Source of the DNA: a virus
Strand: one strand, 5' to 3'
Length of the DNA stretch: 49,225 nucleotides
IMG/VR virus record: IMGVR_UViG_3300009008_000063
Span: 1-49,225 of that record
The translations under genes and the position numbers were made by a program. The notes beneath the pieces are model-generated. The model was not told the DNA's origin. It saw only the letters and a program-made list of their open reading frames with translations, and did not search any database. Shown here one piece after another: positions 26,201 to 35,664 of the stretch (its first letter is position 1; each line of letters starts with the position of its first letter).

Positions 26201-29200
26201 AGGAGTTCCTTTACCTCTATTTTCAAATCCACCTTTTGTTTTAAATTCAAAATCATCTATATACATTCCAATTCTATTAAATTGTGAATTAAAAGTATTA
26301 TTAACAGCATATAATCCTAAAACATCTTTTCCTATTGAGTTAGAAGCATGTTTATATAAATTATACATAGGTTCAAAAATTCTTGCAACTTCTAATATAT
26401 CAGAAGTTCCTTCACCATTTAATTTTGTAAACTGTGAATATTTTTCTTTACCTACTTTACTTGAAGCTAATTTATCAGCAATATCTTCTAATTCTACATT
26501 TCCAATTGGTAATATTAAATCTACAAAGTTTTCAGGTTGTTCTAATATATTTTTAATGACCATTATCATATCATTATCAATACCTTTAGAAGTTTTTGAA
26601 TTTAACTTTCTTTTTACCTGGGCCATTTCTTGATACAAAGGTTCTAATTTTGCTTGTTGTTCTTTTGTAAAAATTTGATATTTTTTCATATCATAAAAAG
26701 ATGATAATTCTTCAACTCTTTCTTGAGCCTCATCTAATTTTATTCTTACTTCATTTAATTTATTTAATACATAACTTCCTTTTACTTTTCTAGATTGTAA
26801 AAATAAATTATCCCATTCTTTTTTCAGAGTTATAATCTTTTTTCTATCCTCTTTACTTTCTTTTTTAAATTTATTTTTTTGTTCTAAAAATTCTTTTTTC
26901 AAATTTTCATCTAAATTATTAAACTTATCTTTATAAGATTTTTGTAAAAATGCATCTCTTTTTTCTTGTATAGTATCATATAAATAATCTTTACGATCTA
27001 ATAATTCTTCTTCAGTTTCAGATACTTCCATATTTTCAACTAATTCAGGTTTATTACTTATTAATGATATATTAGGCATATATATAGAAAGTTTATCAAC
27101 ATCAAAATCTGAACCTGATTTAGCAACAATTTCAGATGGTGGAATTATTATATTACCCGCACTTTCAGGTAAAAATTCTTGAACTTGCATGAATTCCATA
27201 GAATTAAGACCTTGTACAGGTATTCTTACACCAACCATAGTGATCATATCTCTATTTTTACCTATACTTAACCATTTTTCATCGGTAATCATAGCATTTA
27301 ATCTATCTAAAGTTTTGATTGCTTGGCCATCTATATGTTCTGCATTTAATAATTTTTTAAAATCACCTTGTAATGCAATCTTCACACCCATTCCAACAGT
27401 TAAACCAGTATTAGGATCTTTTATATATGATGTTAAACCATTAGTACCATAAGTAGCTAAATCTAATTCAGAAGGATTTGTAAATTGAGAACTTTCAAAA
27501 CCAGAATTAGAAACTTGGATAAGCATTTCTCCATTTAATTTTTCTCTAATCAATCGATTATTAACTAAAGCCATCAATAATTTTTCAATTTGTGGAGCAT
27601 TAAGAGACAAAGATAAATCTGTTACAATTTCACCTGTAATTGGATCAGCATTTATAAAATCAAGTTCATGCATAGATAAATCTCTTGCTTTTAAATGTTT
27701 TACAACCATTTCTATTAAACCTGAAACATCTTTAGAACCTAATGTATAACCTGATTCTTTTAATATTTCTTCTTTACTTCTTTCTATTCTTTGTTCAATT
27801 AAACCTTCATAAATATTTACAAAATTTTTCATTTTAGAAGAAATAGCTCTTCCTTTATTAAATAAATTTAATTCAACTAATTTTCTAAATTGAGTTGCAA
27901 AAGTAGCTTTTCGTTTATATGATTCATTTATATCAATTTGATCTTTTAAAAATTCTATATAAATAGGATTAGATAAATATGTAATTGAATCATCAAAAAC
28001 TCTACTTTCTGTTGCTTTAATTTGTTCTTGATAAAATGGATTTGCTTTACCATCTTCAGTAATAGTACTTATTTTACTTGATGATTGATATGTAGCATAA
28101 CCTTTATTTTCTTTTACTAACTTATCATGTAATAATTGTAAATTTGTTCCTTCGATAAGATTAGGTATTAACGGTAATAATGAATATTTATGTAATGCAA
28201 TTAATGGTAAAGTTCCAGTTGTAGCTAAAGGTCCTGAATATTGATATTTTCTAACTGGAAAATATTCAGTTAAATCATAATTAGATACATCTTCACCATT
28301 TATTATTTTATTATATAAATCTTCTTGTTCATTTGACCATTTTCCTTGAAGACGACCTAACATTCTATACATATCAAATGTAAGATAACCTTGCGCATCT
28401 CCTTCTTCCATTTCTCTGTATGGGCTTATAGCATTTTCAACAGCATTATTAATAGTTTGTTGTCTTATATTTTTAGGTAAATCTTTATATCTTTCAGTAA
28501 AATATTCTATAAACGCATTTTCATAATCGTTTATATAACCTGATGTAACAAGATTTTCTTGTAAAATCACTGTATCTATAATACCATTAAAATCTTCAAT
28601 ATCATGTCCAATAGATGCAGCATATGTAGCAAATTTATTTGGATCATCTGATACATTCATTACATTATTTATATAATTATAAATTGCAGGATCATTTCTA
28701 AATATTTGTCCAGCTGAAACTAATGATGAGTTTCTTTTATGAAAATCTTCTTTAGCCATATTATATTGAAGTGGATCACCATATAATATACCCATCATAT
28801 CAAATTTATTTAACATTTGATTTGATACATATGATTTTATAATTGCTTCAACTACATCATTATTATTAATTTCAGTTTCAGTAGATTTTTTTAAAATATT
28901 ATTAGTAACTTCATCTAATAATTCATTAGAAATAAAAGGTAACTCATTAAATATCAATCTTGTTCCTTGATATACATTTTCTAAATATGTATTTAAATCT
29001 ATAATTAATTTTTCTTCGATTGTAAAGTTTTTATTAAACTGACTATCTAAAATTGTATCAAAATCAACTTCAAACAATTCATTATTAAAATTTTTGTCAT
29101 TTAATTCAGTAATAGCGTTATATAAATCCGTAGATAACATTCCTTTAAAAAGAGATAATTCTTTACCAACAGCATTATCACCAGCTGTATATCCTAATAC

Positions 29201-32200
29201 TTCTGGTTGATTTCCTTTTTTAATAATATTAATTCTATCAATTTCTGACTTTAAATTTTCTATTAATAAGTCTATAGTAGAATAAAAACCTTTATTAATA
29301 ACAATATCATCAGATATTTCAATTTTATTATTTACATAAAAATCAGATGAATCCACATATAATTTTGTATTGTATGTAGCATATGCATTTATTCTTGAAG
29401 CTGTTAAACTTAACGATTGAGATTTAGATCCATGTCTTGGTAATTCAGGAGTTCCTCTTAATAAAGTTGTATGAATATCTTGTATTAATTTATCGTATTC
29501 AGATAAACTTAAAGTAATATCAGAATCTTCAAGTATACCATCAGTTACACGTGCAACACCTGATAAATTAATTAATAATAATTTTACTTCTTTTTTAGTT
29601 AATGTATCAATAACTTTTGGATATTCTGGTTTGTTAAAATCATATATAGATTGTAATATTCTATTGCTTGATACTTGCGGATTAAATTCAGGATCAAGGT
29701 ATGACATGTAAGGGTAATTCTTTACTAAATCTGATAATGATTTACTTTCATTTATCGCATTTGTAATTCTATTGATACTTCCATTAAATGTAAACTCATT
29801 TACAATATCATTATTCACATTTGATGCAGAAAAATTAGAATACTTATCACTATATCTTGCTTGTAATTCCAATATTTGATCAAGTCTTCCGCTTTCAGTT
29901 TTTAAATCTTTTGATATATCCGTAATAAAACCTTTTGTTCTAATAGTTTTATAAATCCATTTAACAGCTGTTTTATATTGTTTTTTTCTATTTAATTCAT
30001 TTATAATCATTTTATTATCATCAAGTCTTATACCTGCATCATATAAAAATTGATAAACATTATCCGTTGCATCATATTCAGTAGAATATTTTTCTATAAA
30101 TTTTGATCCTTTTTTAGCATTCAAATAGTTCTGATTATATTTATTTTTTTCTATAAATCCATTTGAATCATCTAATGATTTAAATTTAGAATTTATATCT
30201 CTTTTAATTTTAAGAAGTGTTGCTGATGTTCTTCCTACTGTAACAGTTTCTTCAGGAACATCTAACTCTTCTATATTTCCTTCTGAATCTTCAACTTTTG
30301 TAACTCTCTCATATGTTAATGCTTCTAAAGGAACAACTGATTTATTAAATGTTTGCCAAAATTTTGTCCATAAATGAGCTTCAGATTCATAATTATGTTT
30401 ATGAGGATTTCCTAATTTATTTTTTAATTCTGTTAAAACACCAGTAAATTTAGGATCAGTTTCTATTTCATTTTCAATAACAGCATACATTTTTTGAGGA
30501 CTAGATAGGGATTGTAAAATTTTTTGTAATCTACTCCATGTTTCATTAAAATCTCCATTCGCATGAAAACCTAATGGATCTAGTATAGGATTTCCTTTAT
30601 TATCATATTTATGTAAACTTTTAATTAAAAATAAAATTTCATTACTTGCAGTCTCTTTTGATGTTAATTTATTAGATGATCCTTCAACAGTTTGTTGCCA
30701 TGTAATATTCTCATTTATTTCATTAGTTAATTCTTGTATTGTTTCAGTATCTAATGTTAATTTTCTATCAGATAAATATTTAGAATTATTTCTATGATAT
30801 GCTACAACACCTTCATTAGTAGTTAGATTTTCAATATCACCCCAGTTTGCAATTGCATAATCAATCAAATCTATTTTAGATTGATCAGTTAAAATATCTC
30901 TTTGTTCACTTAAACGTCTTAATGCATAATTATAACCGTGAACATACATTATCTCAGGTTGTGTAAATAAAACAGATGTCCATTTCTTATGATCAGGATA
31001 TTTTGCATTTTGTAAATTAATAAACTCAGAAAATAAAGAATCAATTGATCTTAATATTACTCTAGATTTTTGTATATCAAGATTTTCAAATTCATCATTT
31101 ACTGGTTCAATACCATAATTTAATTGTCCCCATCTTGGATTGTTAATATTATATTTATATTTATTAAATACTTCTCCTGTAGATAATTTTTGTTGTAATT
31201 CTCTAACTTTTGCAATTGATTCAGGACGAGTAATTGCAGTTTCATAACTAGTTCCATAAAATAAATATTTAAGAAAATCTAATATCTTTTGAAAAATTGA
31301 TTTTTTTACATTAGATACTTTTAATTTACCATCAGATAACATATATTTTTTAAAATCTTCTGCTAAATATTCTTCTATTTCTTTATCTGTAGCTTCAGAA
31401 AACTTTTTAGTTTCACCTTTATATGTTTTAAATTTACCAGAATCCTTTTTAACACTATCATATAATTCTTGTCTCTCACTACTAGGTAAAAACAATTGAG
31501 TAAATCCATGCCATGCTTCATGATAAAGATCAGTATAATTACTTCCTTTATATAATGTTATACCGTTTACCATAAATTGTGCATATGCATCTGAATTTAC
31601 AGCATTAAAAGCAGGAGTAAATTTTAATAATAATTCTCCTTTTTTATTACGTGGCATTGTGTCATTATACCATTTTTCAGCTTTATTTATATGAGCTAAT
31701 TCCTCTTTAGTAATTTTTCTTTCAATTGGTTTTCCTTCTTTATCTTTTAATATAGACTGTCTTAATTCATCAGTTATATCATCTAAATTATTATCACTAA
31801 TATTACTATTATATGTAGTATTTTTAATAACTGGTTTGGTATTATCCGTTTTTAATACATTACCTTTTAGTAAGATATTTTGAGCAGCATATAATCCATC
31901 AATAAATGCTTCATCTATTTCAGTATTTGATGGATGTGTAAACTCTGCATATTTTAATAATCCTTTAGCAGCTTTAGAATCAGAGTTTTGAACAAATGAT
32001 TCTATTACTAAATCTTTCATTAATTCAAGATTGATACTATAATCAGCATTTTTACCTCTTATTTTTTTACCAAATCCAGGTGTATTTTTAAGATTATTAT
32101 ATTTATCATAAGTTGCTTGATCAAACTCACCTGATTTTAATGATTGATACGCATGCTCAACACTACCATATTCTTTTTCTTCATATGTAAATTTCCTAGG

Positions 32201-35200
32201 TGCTAAATTTGATAATATTCTTACATCAGATTCAGATGATTTATTTCTATTTTTACCGCCCCAAAGAATTTCTATAGAACCTGTTGGTTTAGAAATTGGA
32301 TCAGTTTTAATTAATTGAGGTTTTAATTTATCAAACTCTTTTTCAGAATTTATACCTATTCCCATTGAATTTCCTTTTGTTGCAATTGATATATGAGGAA
32401 AAGGTATATCTAATTTAATGTCAAGTTCTTTATTTATAGTTTCAATTATACTAAGTATATCAGGTGAATTTACTTTTTGTATAATTGATTGTCTTGTCTC
32501 AGATGGTTTACTTTGTTTTTTTCCTTCTTTATCAGTCCATTCAGCAGCAGGATAAGTTTTAGAAATCATATAATATTCTGGTAATCTAGTATATGCAATA
32601 TGTCCTTCTTTTTCAGTAACTTTTTTTATTAATCTATTTAATTCTTTTCTTACATTATCTGATTTATCAGAAAGATTTTCTTCAATTATTCTTTTTAATC
32701 CAAATCCAATTACTGTTATATGTTCTTCATCTTTTATATCAAAATCATTATCATCTATATAATTTTGTATATTATCTGAAATTTCATCTTTTTTAACTGG
32801 TAATAAAATAGTTTTTACTGGATCAGAAATTCTTATTACTTTTTTAACAACTGTTTCAAACTCACTCTCTGATTCAGTAATTCCAAATATATCAACTTGA
32901 TCTTTTATATCTAGTTTTGTATTCTTTTCTCTTGTTACACCTGTTAATACTGTTGTTAATCCTTTTGCAGTATTTCCATCAATTATAGCATCACCATACT
33001 TTGGTTTGAATGTTATAATTACATTTTCTTCTGATTTAAGTTTATATGTATTATTTAACAAAATATTATATGCAGATAATTGTAAGGTAAACTTTTCTTT
33101 ATCTGACATCCCAAACATTGTAGAGTCATAATATTTAGTACCTTGTTTTTTAGATTTTATATCATATATTTTAATAGCACCTGTTTCAGTATTCACTGTC
33201 AATAAATCAGGAGTTCCTGCAACACCCAGTTCATCATTATGTAATACTATACCTTTAGAAATAACTTCTTCATTATTTTTTTCAAAATATGTATCTAATA
33301 TATCTAATTCATTTAAAAATTCTTCATATACATCTTCACTTACAAAATATGATGTATTATCAATTTTAGATACATAATCTTCATAATCATTAACTCCTTC
33401 TTCAGAAAAATAATCTCTTACTAATTCATCTAAATTATTTCCTATTTCTGTAGAAGTTTTTAAATTTATTAAAGTATCATTTATTGTATCAATATTTCCT
33501 TCACTTATATTATCATATAGATCTCTAATATTACTAGGAAGACTATGATAATCAGCTACGCTTATTAATCCATTATCAGAATTAAAATATAATGGGATAT
33601 CGTTTTCATCACGCTCATCCATTAAACTAAATAATTCTAATTCTTGATTTTTTGGACTAATTACATCTGTTACTCTATTATATTCTATTTTCCTACCATC
33701 TACATATCTTTCATATTTATTAGTTTCATTATTAAGTTTAATAGATTTACTAATATTTAATATTTGATTTATAATTTCTTTAGATGTTAAATAACTTTTA
33801 TTAGTTACTTTATTTTGAATATCAGTTATTCTTTTAACAGATTTTTGATTTTTACTATTTAATAAATATTCATTATCAGATTGAAATATATAGTATCCAC
33901 CTAAAATTGGTAATAAACCCTCATCATTTGGAATTAACTGTGTATAGTTATTTTCTTTAATCCAATCTTTATAAGACATTTCAGTAGTGTCAACTATATT
34001 ATTTTCAATGTCAGTAATATCATTTATTTTATTATTACGCAACAAAGTTTTATTTATATTTAATGTGTACTTTTTAAAAATTTTATTTAATGTATTTTCA
34101 ATTTCATCTTTGTCTTCAACAATTTCTCCTTCAATTTTTACTACAAAATCATTTTTATTTGTTGTTAAAAATTCAATATATCTTTTAGCATAGAAATAAC
34201 TATTAATATAATCTACTCTTTCTTTAGCAGTCATTTTTCTTGTACGACCAGTTCTTGTTCTAATCTTTAGATTATCATTTGTTGCTAATTCTATTATAAG
34301 ATCTTGATATCTTGTATTTTCAATTAAAGGGCTCCACACTCTTATTGGTTGATACACATCATCATTTAAATTTATAAATGCAAATGAACCTTCAAAATCT
34401 ATATCAAAACCAAAAGGTGTTTCTTCCCATTTAACATCACTTAATTTTGTAAATTCAGTAATATCTTCAGAATGCATTCTTAATAAATAACCTGGATTTA
34501 TCGCAGTTATATCATTAATAACTATATTATTTTTTTTATCTGCATGAATATAATCTATCATATTCCATAAAGCATCAAATTCTTCTTTTAAAAATTCTTT
34601 TACTTTTTTAATTGATAAACCTGTTTGATCACTTATTTCAGAGAATGATTGTAATGTAGTATATCTAGTACCATATTCATTGATCTTAGAATTTTTTCTA
34701 ATATTGTCATATATAGCAACACCTTCTTTTTTATCTACTACAGAATATGTTCCATCTTTATTTTCTTTAAAATATAATATATTTCCATCAACATCAGTTA
34801 TAACAGCTGAGACTCCATCTTGAAAAGATTTTTTTCTACCCTTTAATGAAATATCTTCTTCTACATCTTTTCCTAAATCTTCATCATATCTATAATCTGT
34901 ATAAACTTTATCATTCTTTCTTTTTCTATGTGACTCACGTAAATCTTTATCTCTAAGTTTAGTAGAAGACATTATTGTCATTTTAAACCCAGTATGACCA
35001 CCATAAGTTAATTCAGATAACCCAAGATTTTTATTTTTACGTAATAATCTTGATAACTCTTTTTTAAAGTTTAAATAAAAAGATTCATTCTCATCTTCAA
35101 TTCTTTCATTTTCTTTAACAGCTGCAAACTTATGAGGCCTTGTTAGTGTTGCAAAAAAAGTACTCGGTGAAGCATCATATAAAACTTCACCAGTTTTTTT

Positions 35201-35647
35201 ACCTTTTTTTATTATAGATGTTTTAGGTTTACTTGTATTTACACTACTAGAAGTTGATTCTTTTTTATATAGAGCATTTAATTCCTTTATTCTTTTTTTA
35301 GATAATCCTTCATCTTCTTTTAAGAACTCTATAACATTATTAAAATCCGAAAAACTTTTTCTTAGCTTATTTAATCTATTAAAATCAAAATCTTTATCAA
35401 CTAAATAATCAGTAAAATTATCAATATGACCAATTACTTGAACATATATTCTTGGAAACTGTTGAACATATGCAGCCATAAGTTCAGCACTTTGATTATT
35501 TTCAATTCCTCTAATATAAAAATCTCTTAAAGTTTTTTCAATATCAAAATCACTATCATTAGCAACTGCCTCTTTGATTCTTTTTACAGCTACACTTGCT
35601 AATTTATCAATTTTATCAGGTGTTAATTCTATATCACAAATTGCCAT
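23297..35647 (-). CDS. Virion RNA polymerase fused to nuclease, 2H, NADAR, zincin and SLOG-like domains
   Basis: This is a 4116-residue protein. The catalytic core is of the crAss-like/QDE-1 type: DFDVDKL at 2847-2853 gives the three metal-binding Asp residues, preceded by RIPVQGLNSMEF (2808-2819) as in beta-prime subunits (R...NADFDGD), and K2756 in MGVKIALQGDF may be the Lys of the first barrel. Before the core are: a PD-(D/E)XK nuclease-like domain (about 733-870; GTPD814, YD829IK), a 2H phosphoesterase-like domain (HITV at 976, HISI at 1085), a NADAR-like domain (about 1120-1262; LSNLAPRKF, SVEHAYQSLK) and a zincin (HEAWH 1376-1380, Glu near 1426). After it, at 3145-3290, lies a Rossmann/SLOG-like segment (FVVGDMPGVDSYFIDYL). 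Packaged polymerases of this type transcribe early phage genes. The extra domains suggest delivered anti-defence or processing activities (inferred). About 700 N-terminal residues are unassigned. Confidence 0.85.
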   Translation of the reverse strand: MAICDIELTPDKIDKLASVAVKRIKEAVANDSDFDIEKTLRDFYIRGIENNQSAELMAAYVQQFPRIYVQVIGHIDNFTDYLVDKDFDFNRLNKLRKSFSDFNNVIEFLKEDEGLSKKRIKELNALYKKESTSSSVNTSKPKTSIIKKGKKTGEVLYDASPSTFFATLTRPHKFAAVKENERIEDENESFYLNFKKELSRLLRKNKNLGLSELTYGGHTGFKMTIMSSTKLRDKDLRESHRKRKNDKVYTDYRYDEDLGKDVEEDISLKGRKKSFQDGVSAVITDVDGNILYFKENKDGTYSVVDKKEGVAIYDNIRKNSKINEYGTRYTTLQSFSEISDQTGLSIKKVKEFLKEEFDALWNMIDYIHADKKNNIVINDITAINPGYLLRMHSEDITEFTKLSDVKWEETPFGFDIDFEGSFAFINLNDDVYQPIRVWSPLIENTRYQDLIIELATNDNLKIRTRTGRTRKMTAKERVDYINSYFYAKRYIEFLTTNKNDFVVKIEGEIVEDKDEIENTLNKIFKKYTLNINKTLLRNNKINDITDIENNIVDTTEMSYKDWIKENNYTQLIPNDEGLLPILGGYYIFQSDNEYLLNSKNQKSVKRITDIQNKVTNKSYLTSKEIINQILNISKSIKLNNETNKYERYVDGRKIEYNRVTDVISPKNQELELFSLMDERDENDIPLYFNSDNGLISVADYHSLPSNIRDLYDNISEGNIDTINDTLINLKTSTEIGNNLDELVRDYFSEEGVNDYEDYVSKIDNTSYFVSEDVYEEFLNELDILDTYFEKNNEEVISKGIVLHNDELGVAGTPDLLTVNTETGAIKIYDIKSKKQGTKYYDSTMFGMSDKEKFTLQLSAYNILLNNTYKLKSEENVIITFKPKYGDAIIDGNTAKGLTTVLTGVTREKNTKLDIKDQVDIFGITESESEFETVVKKVIRISDPVKTILLPVKKDEISDNIQNYIDDNDFDIKDEEHITVIGFGLKRIIEENLSDKSDNVRKELNRLIKKVTEKEGHIAYTRLPEYYMISKTYPAAEWTDKEGKKQSKPSETRQSIIQKVNSPDILSIIETINKELDIKLDIPFPHISIATKGNSMGIGINSEKEFDKLKPQLIKTDPISKPTGSIEILWGGKNRNKSSESDVRILSNLAPRKFTYEEKEYGSVEHAYQSLKSGEFDQATYDKYNNLKNTPGFGKKIRGKNADYSINLELMKDLVIESFVQNSDSKAAKGLLKYAEFTHPSNTEIDEAFIDGLYAAQNILLKGNVLKTDNTKPVIKNTTYNSNISDNNLDDITDELRQSILKDKEGKPIERKITKEELAHINKAEKWYNDTMPRNKKGELLLKFTPAFNAVNSDAYAQFMVNGITLYKGSNYTDLYHEAWHGFTQLFLPSSERQELYDSVKKDSGKFKTYKGETKKFSEATDKEIEEYLAEDFKKYMLSDGKLKVSNVKKSIFQKILDFLKYLFYGTSYETAITRPESIAKVRELQQKLSTGEVFNKYKYNINNPRWGQLNYGIEPVNDEFENLDIQKSRVILRSIDSLFSEFINLQNAKYPDHKKWTSVLFTQPEIMYVHGYNYALRRLSEQRDILTDQSKIDLIDYAIANWGDIENLTTNEGVVAYHRNNSKYLSDRKLTLDTETIQELTNEINENITWQQTVEGSSNKLTSKETASNEILFLIKSLHKYDNKGNPILDPLGFHANGDFNETWSRLQKILQSLSSPQKMYAVIENEIETDPKFTGVLTELKNKLGNPHKHNYESEAHLWTKFWQTFNKSVVPLEALTYERVTKVEDSEGNIEELDVPEETVTVGRTSATLLKIKRDINSKFKSLDDSNGFIEKNKYNQNYLNAKKGSKFIEKYSTEYDATDNVYQFLYDAGIRLDDNKMIINELNRKKQYKTAVKWIYKTIRTKGFITDISKDLKTESGRLDQILELQARYSDKYSNFSASNVNNDIVNEFTFNGSINRITNAINESKSLSDLVKNYPYMSYLDPEFNPQVSSNRILQSIYDFNKPEYPKVIDTLTKKEVKLLLINLSGVARVTDGILEDSDITLSLSEYDKLIQDIHTTLLRGTPELPRHGSKSQSLSLTASRINAYATYNTKLYVDSSDFYVNNKIEISDDIVINKGFYSTIDLLIENLKSEIDRINIIKKGNQPEVLGYTAGDNAVGKELSLFKGMLSTDLYNAITELNDKNFNNELFEVDFDTILDSQFNKNFTIEEKLIIDLNTYLENVYQGTRLIFNELPFISNELLDEVTNNILKKSTETEINNNDVVEAIIKSYVSNQMLNKFDMMGILYGDPLQYNMAKEDFHKRNSSLVSAGQIFRNDPAIYNYINNVMNVSDDPNKFATYAASIGHDIEDFNGIIDTVILQENLVTSGYINDYENAFIEYFTERYKDLPKNIRQQTINNAVENAISPYREMEEGDAQGYLTFDMYRMLGRLQGKWSNEQEDLYNKIINGEDVSNYDLTEYFPVRKYQYSGPLATTGTLPLIALHKYSLLPLIPNLIEGTNLQLLHDKLVKENKGYATYQSSSKISTITEDGKANPFYQEQIKATESRVFDDSITYLSNPIYIEFLKDQIDINESYKRKATFATQFRKLVELNLFNKGRAISSKMKNFVNIYEGLIEQRIERSKEEILKESGYTLGSKDVSGLIEMVVKHLKARDLSMHELDFINADPITGEIVTDLSLSLNAPQIEKLLMALVNNRLIREKLNGEMLIQVSNSGFESSQFTNPSELDLATYGTNGLTSYIKDPNTGLTVGMGVKIALQGDFKKLLNAEHIDGQAIKTLDRLNAMITDEKWLSIGKNRDMITMVGVRIPVQGLNSMEFMQVQEFLPESAGNIIIPPSEIVAKSGSDFDVDKLSIYMPNISLISNKPELVENMEVSETEEELLDRKDYLYDTIQEKRDAFLQKSYKDKFNNLDENLKKEFLEQKNKFKKESKEDRKKIITLKKEWDNLFLQSRKVKGSYVLNKLNEVRIKLDEAQERVEELSSFYDMKKYQIFTKEQQAKLEPLYQEMAQVKRKLNSKTSKGIDNDMIMVIKNILEQPENFVDLILPIGNVELEDIADKLASSKVGKEKYSQFTKLNGEGTSDILEVARIFEPMYNLYKHASNSIGKDVLGLYAVNNTFNSQFNRIGMYIDDFEFKTKGGFENRGKGTPQGDGKDKAMRKAADAGFIGEIDWTAGKESSTLTSFNLASPGATKTMTDIGQDAKSKHAYVIALKPTGKTIMLARNGKFNGIDLLDKTKNNIADLSAAGYNFVVGDMPGVDSYFIDYLKSIDADYTVYHTGNNPRINLKVKLKLPHNKRKINKKEYISLSNIYDVTGNKISDTNSQLINGAVDVEKKAWLFDINAGLENAPILTTLFESGVSRDLAVYFISNPYVSEYVKQMQIRKSIFSTVLNVKTGVKETARRNVFNNKLNKFPWNMYKLGPDFLNSQVNKYENEFTLENLKSIAEDGINDNNRELAQALFYHYLQLEDPASNITTMKTNLNYDTKKSTSLYQAFSREQSKILLKNLKYVNPNMIDKLLNESIIGKFDISNFSIRFLTNLFELRNHENINSFLLNKINEPGINKIMNRMRLGSGPEAQEKYIDLFKNEYVSSLFQNKIKDESKLILESDGNKYYNGLRFEDIKSVKFENFEDAVVIKDGIIYMDPKTLKEKFKNRRYENLSFIKSEEEYMDYLLEKEYLRYILKPEKIVDDPGFIRFINEAEEIIERKVKFIGGKVKPVESEEDFRKRKITDAYNAFLKNKALDNIYNRYKIFRSSKRSYAIELIEIINKNENLLDQYEILNNIQIDEGYGIFNLKFSEKIKESEILENYYMNLIELMDPSIIKNENQFENKRISEFFQRFPFYAFLQSGQDIKTPLSMVRAVPNENIINILKAASTSALNILNSKDDLIIYEKLEDFAQKFEAKYAGSNSKSNYRFRDWTVDTQIMEDLIETSNIIGDNIYSFSFKDIKDSIKVIDNTIKEINGKENVVLVAPSIKDKDVMIIGKDKANYSKINKSNTVLPITVTDMIDENFDENVELLNEQIKMISDQLNLNGNNIIFIDSGYGTEFQEKAPRTYSYLTTLLYEEFGFINPGVMKSSELTKMVQKTQEIDNKYLRESINSDIDKILSILDQECN

Positions 35648-35664
35648 AATTAATTTTAGTTATT

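Noticed and set aside
15852-35647. TAG recoding across the giant genes
   Set aside because: Both giant reading frames run for thousands of codons under the standard code without an in-frame TAG, so these genes give no support for recoding. Only the holin/spanin junction keeps the question open.
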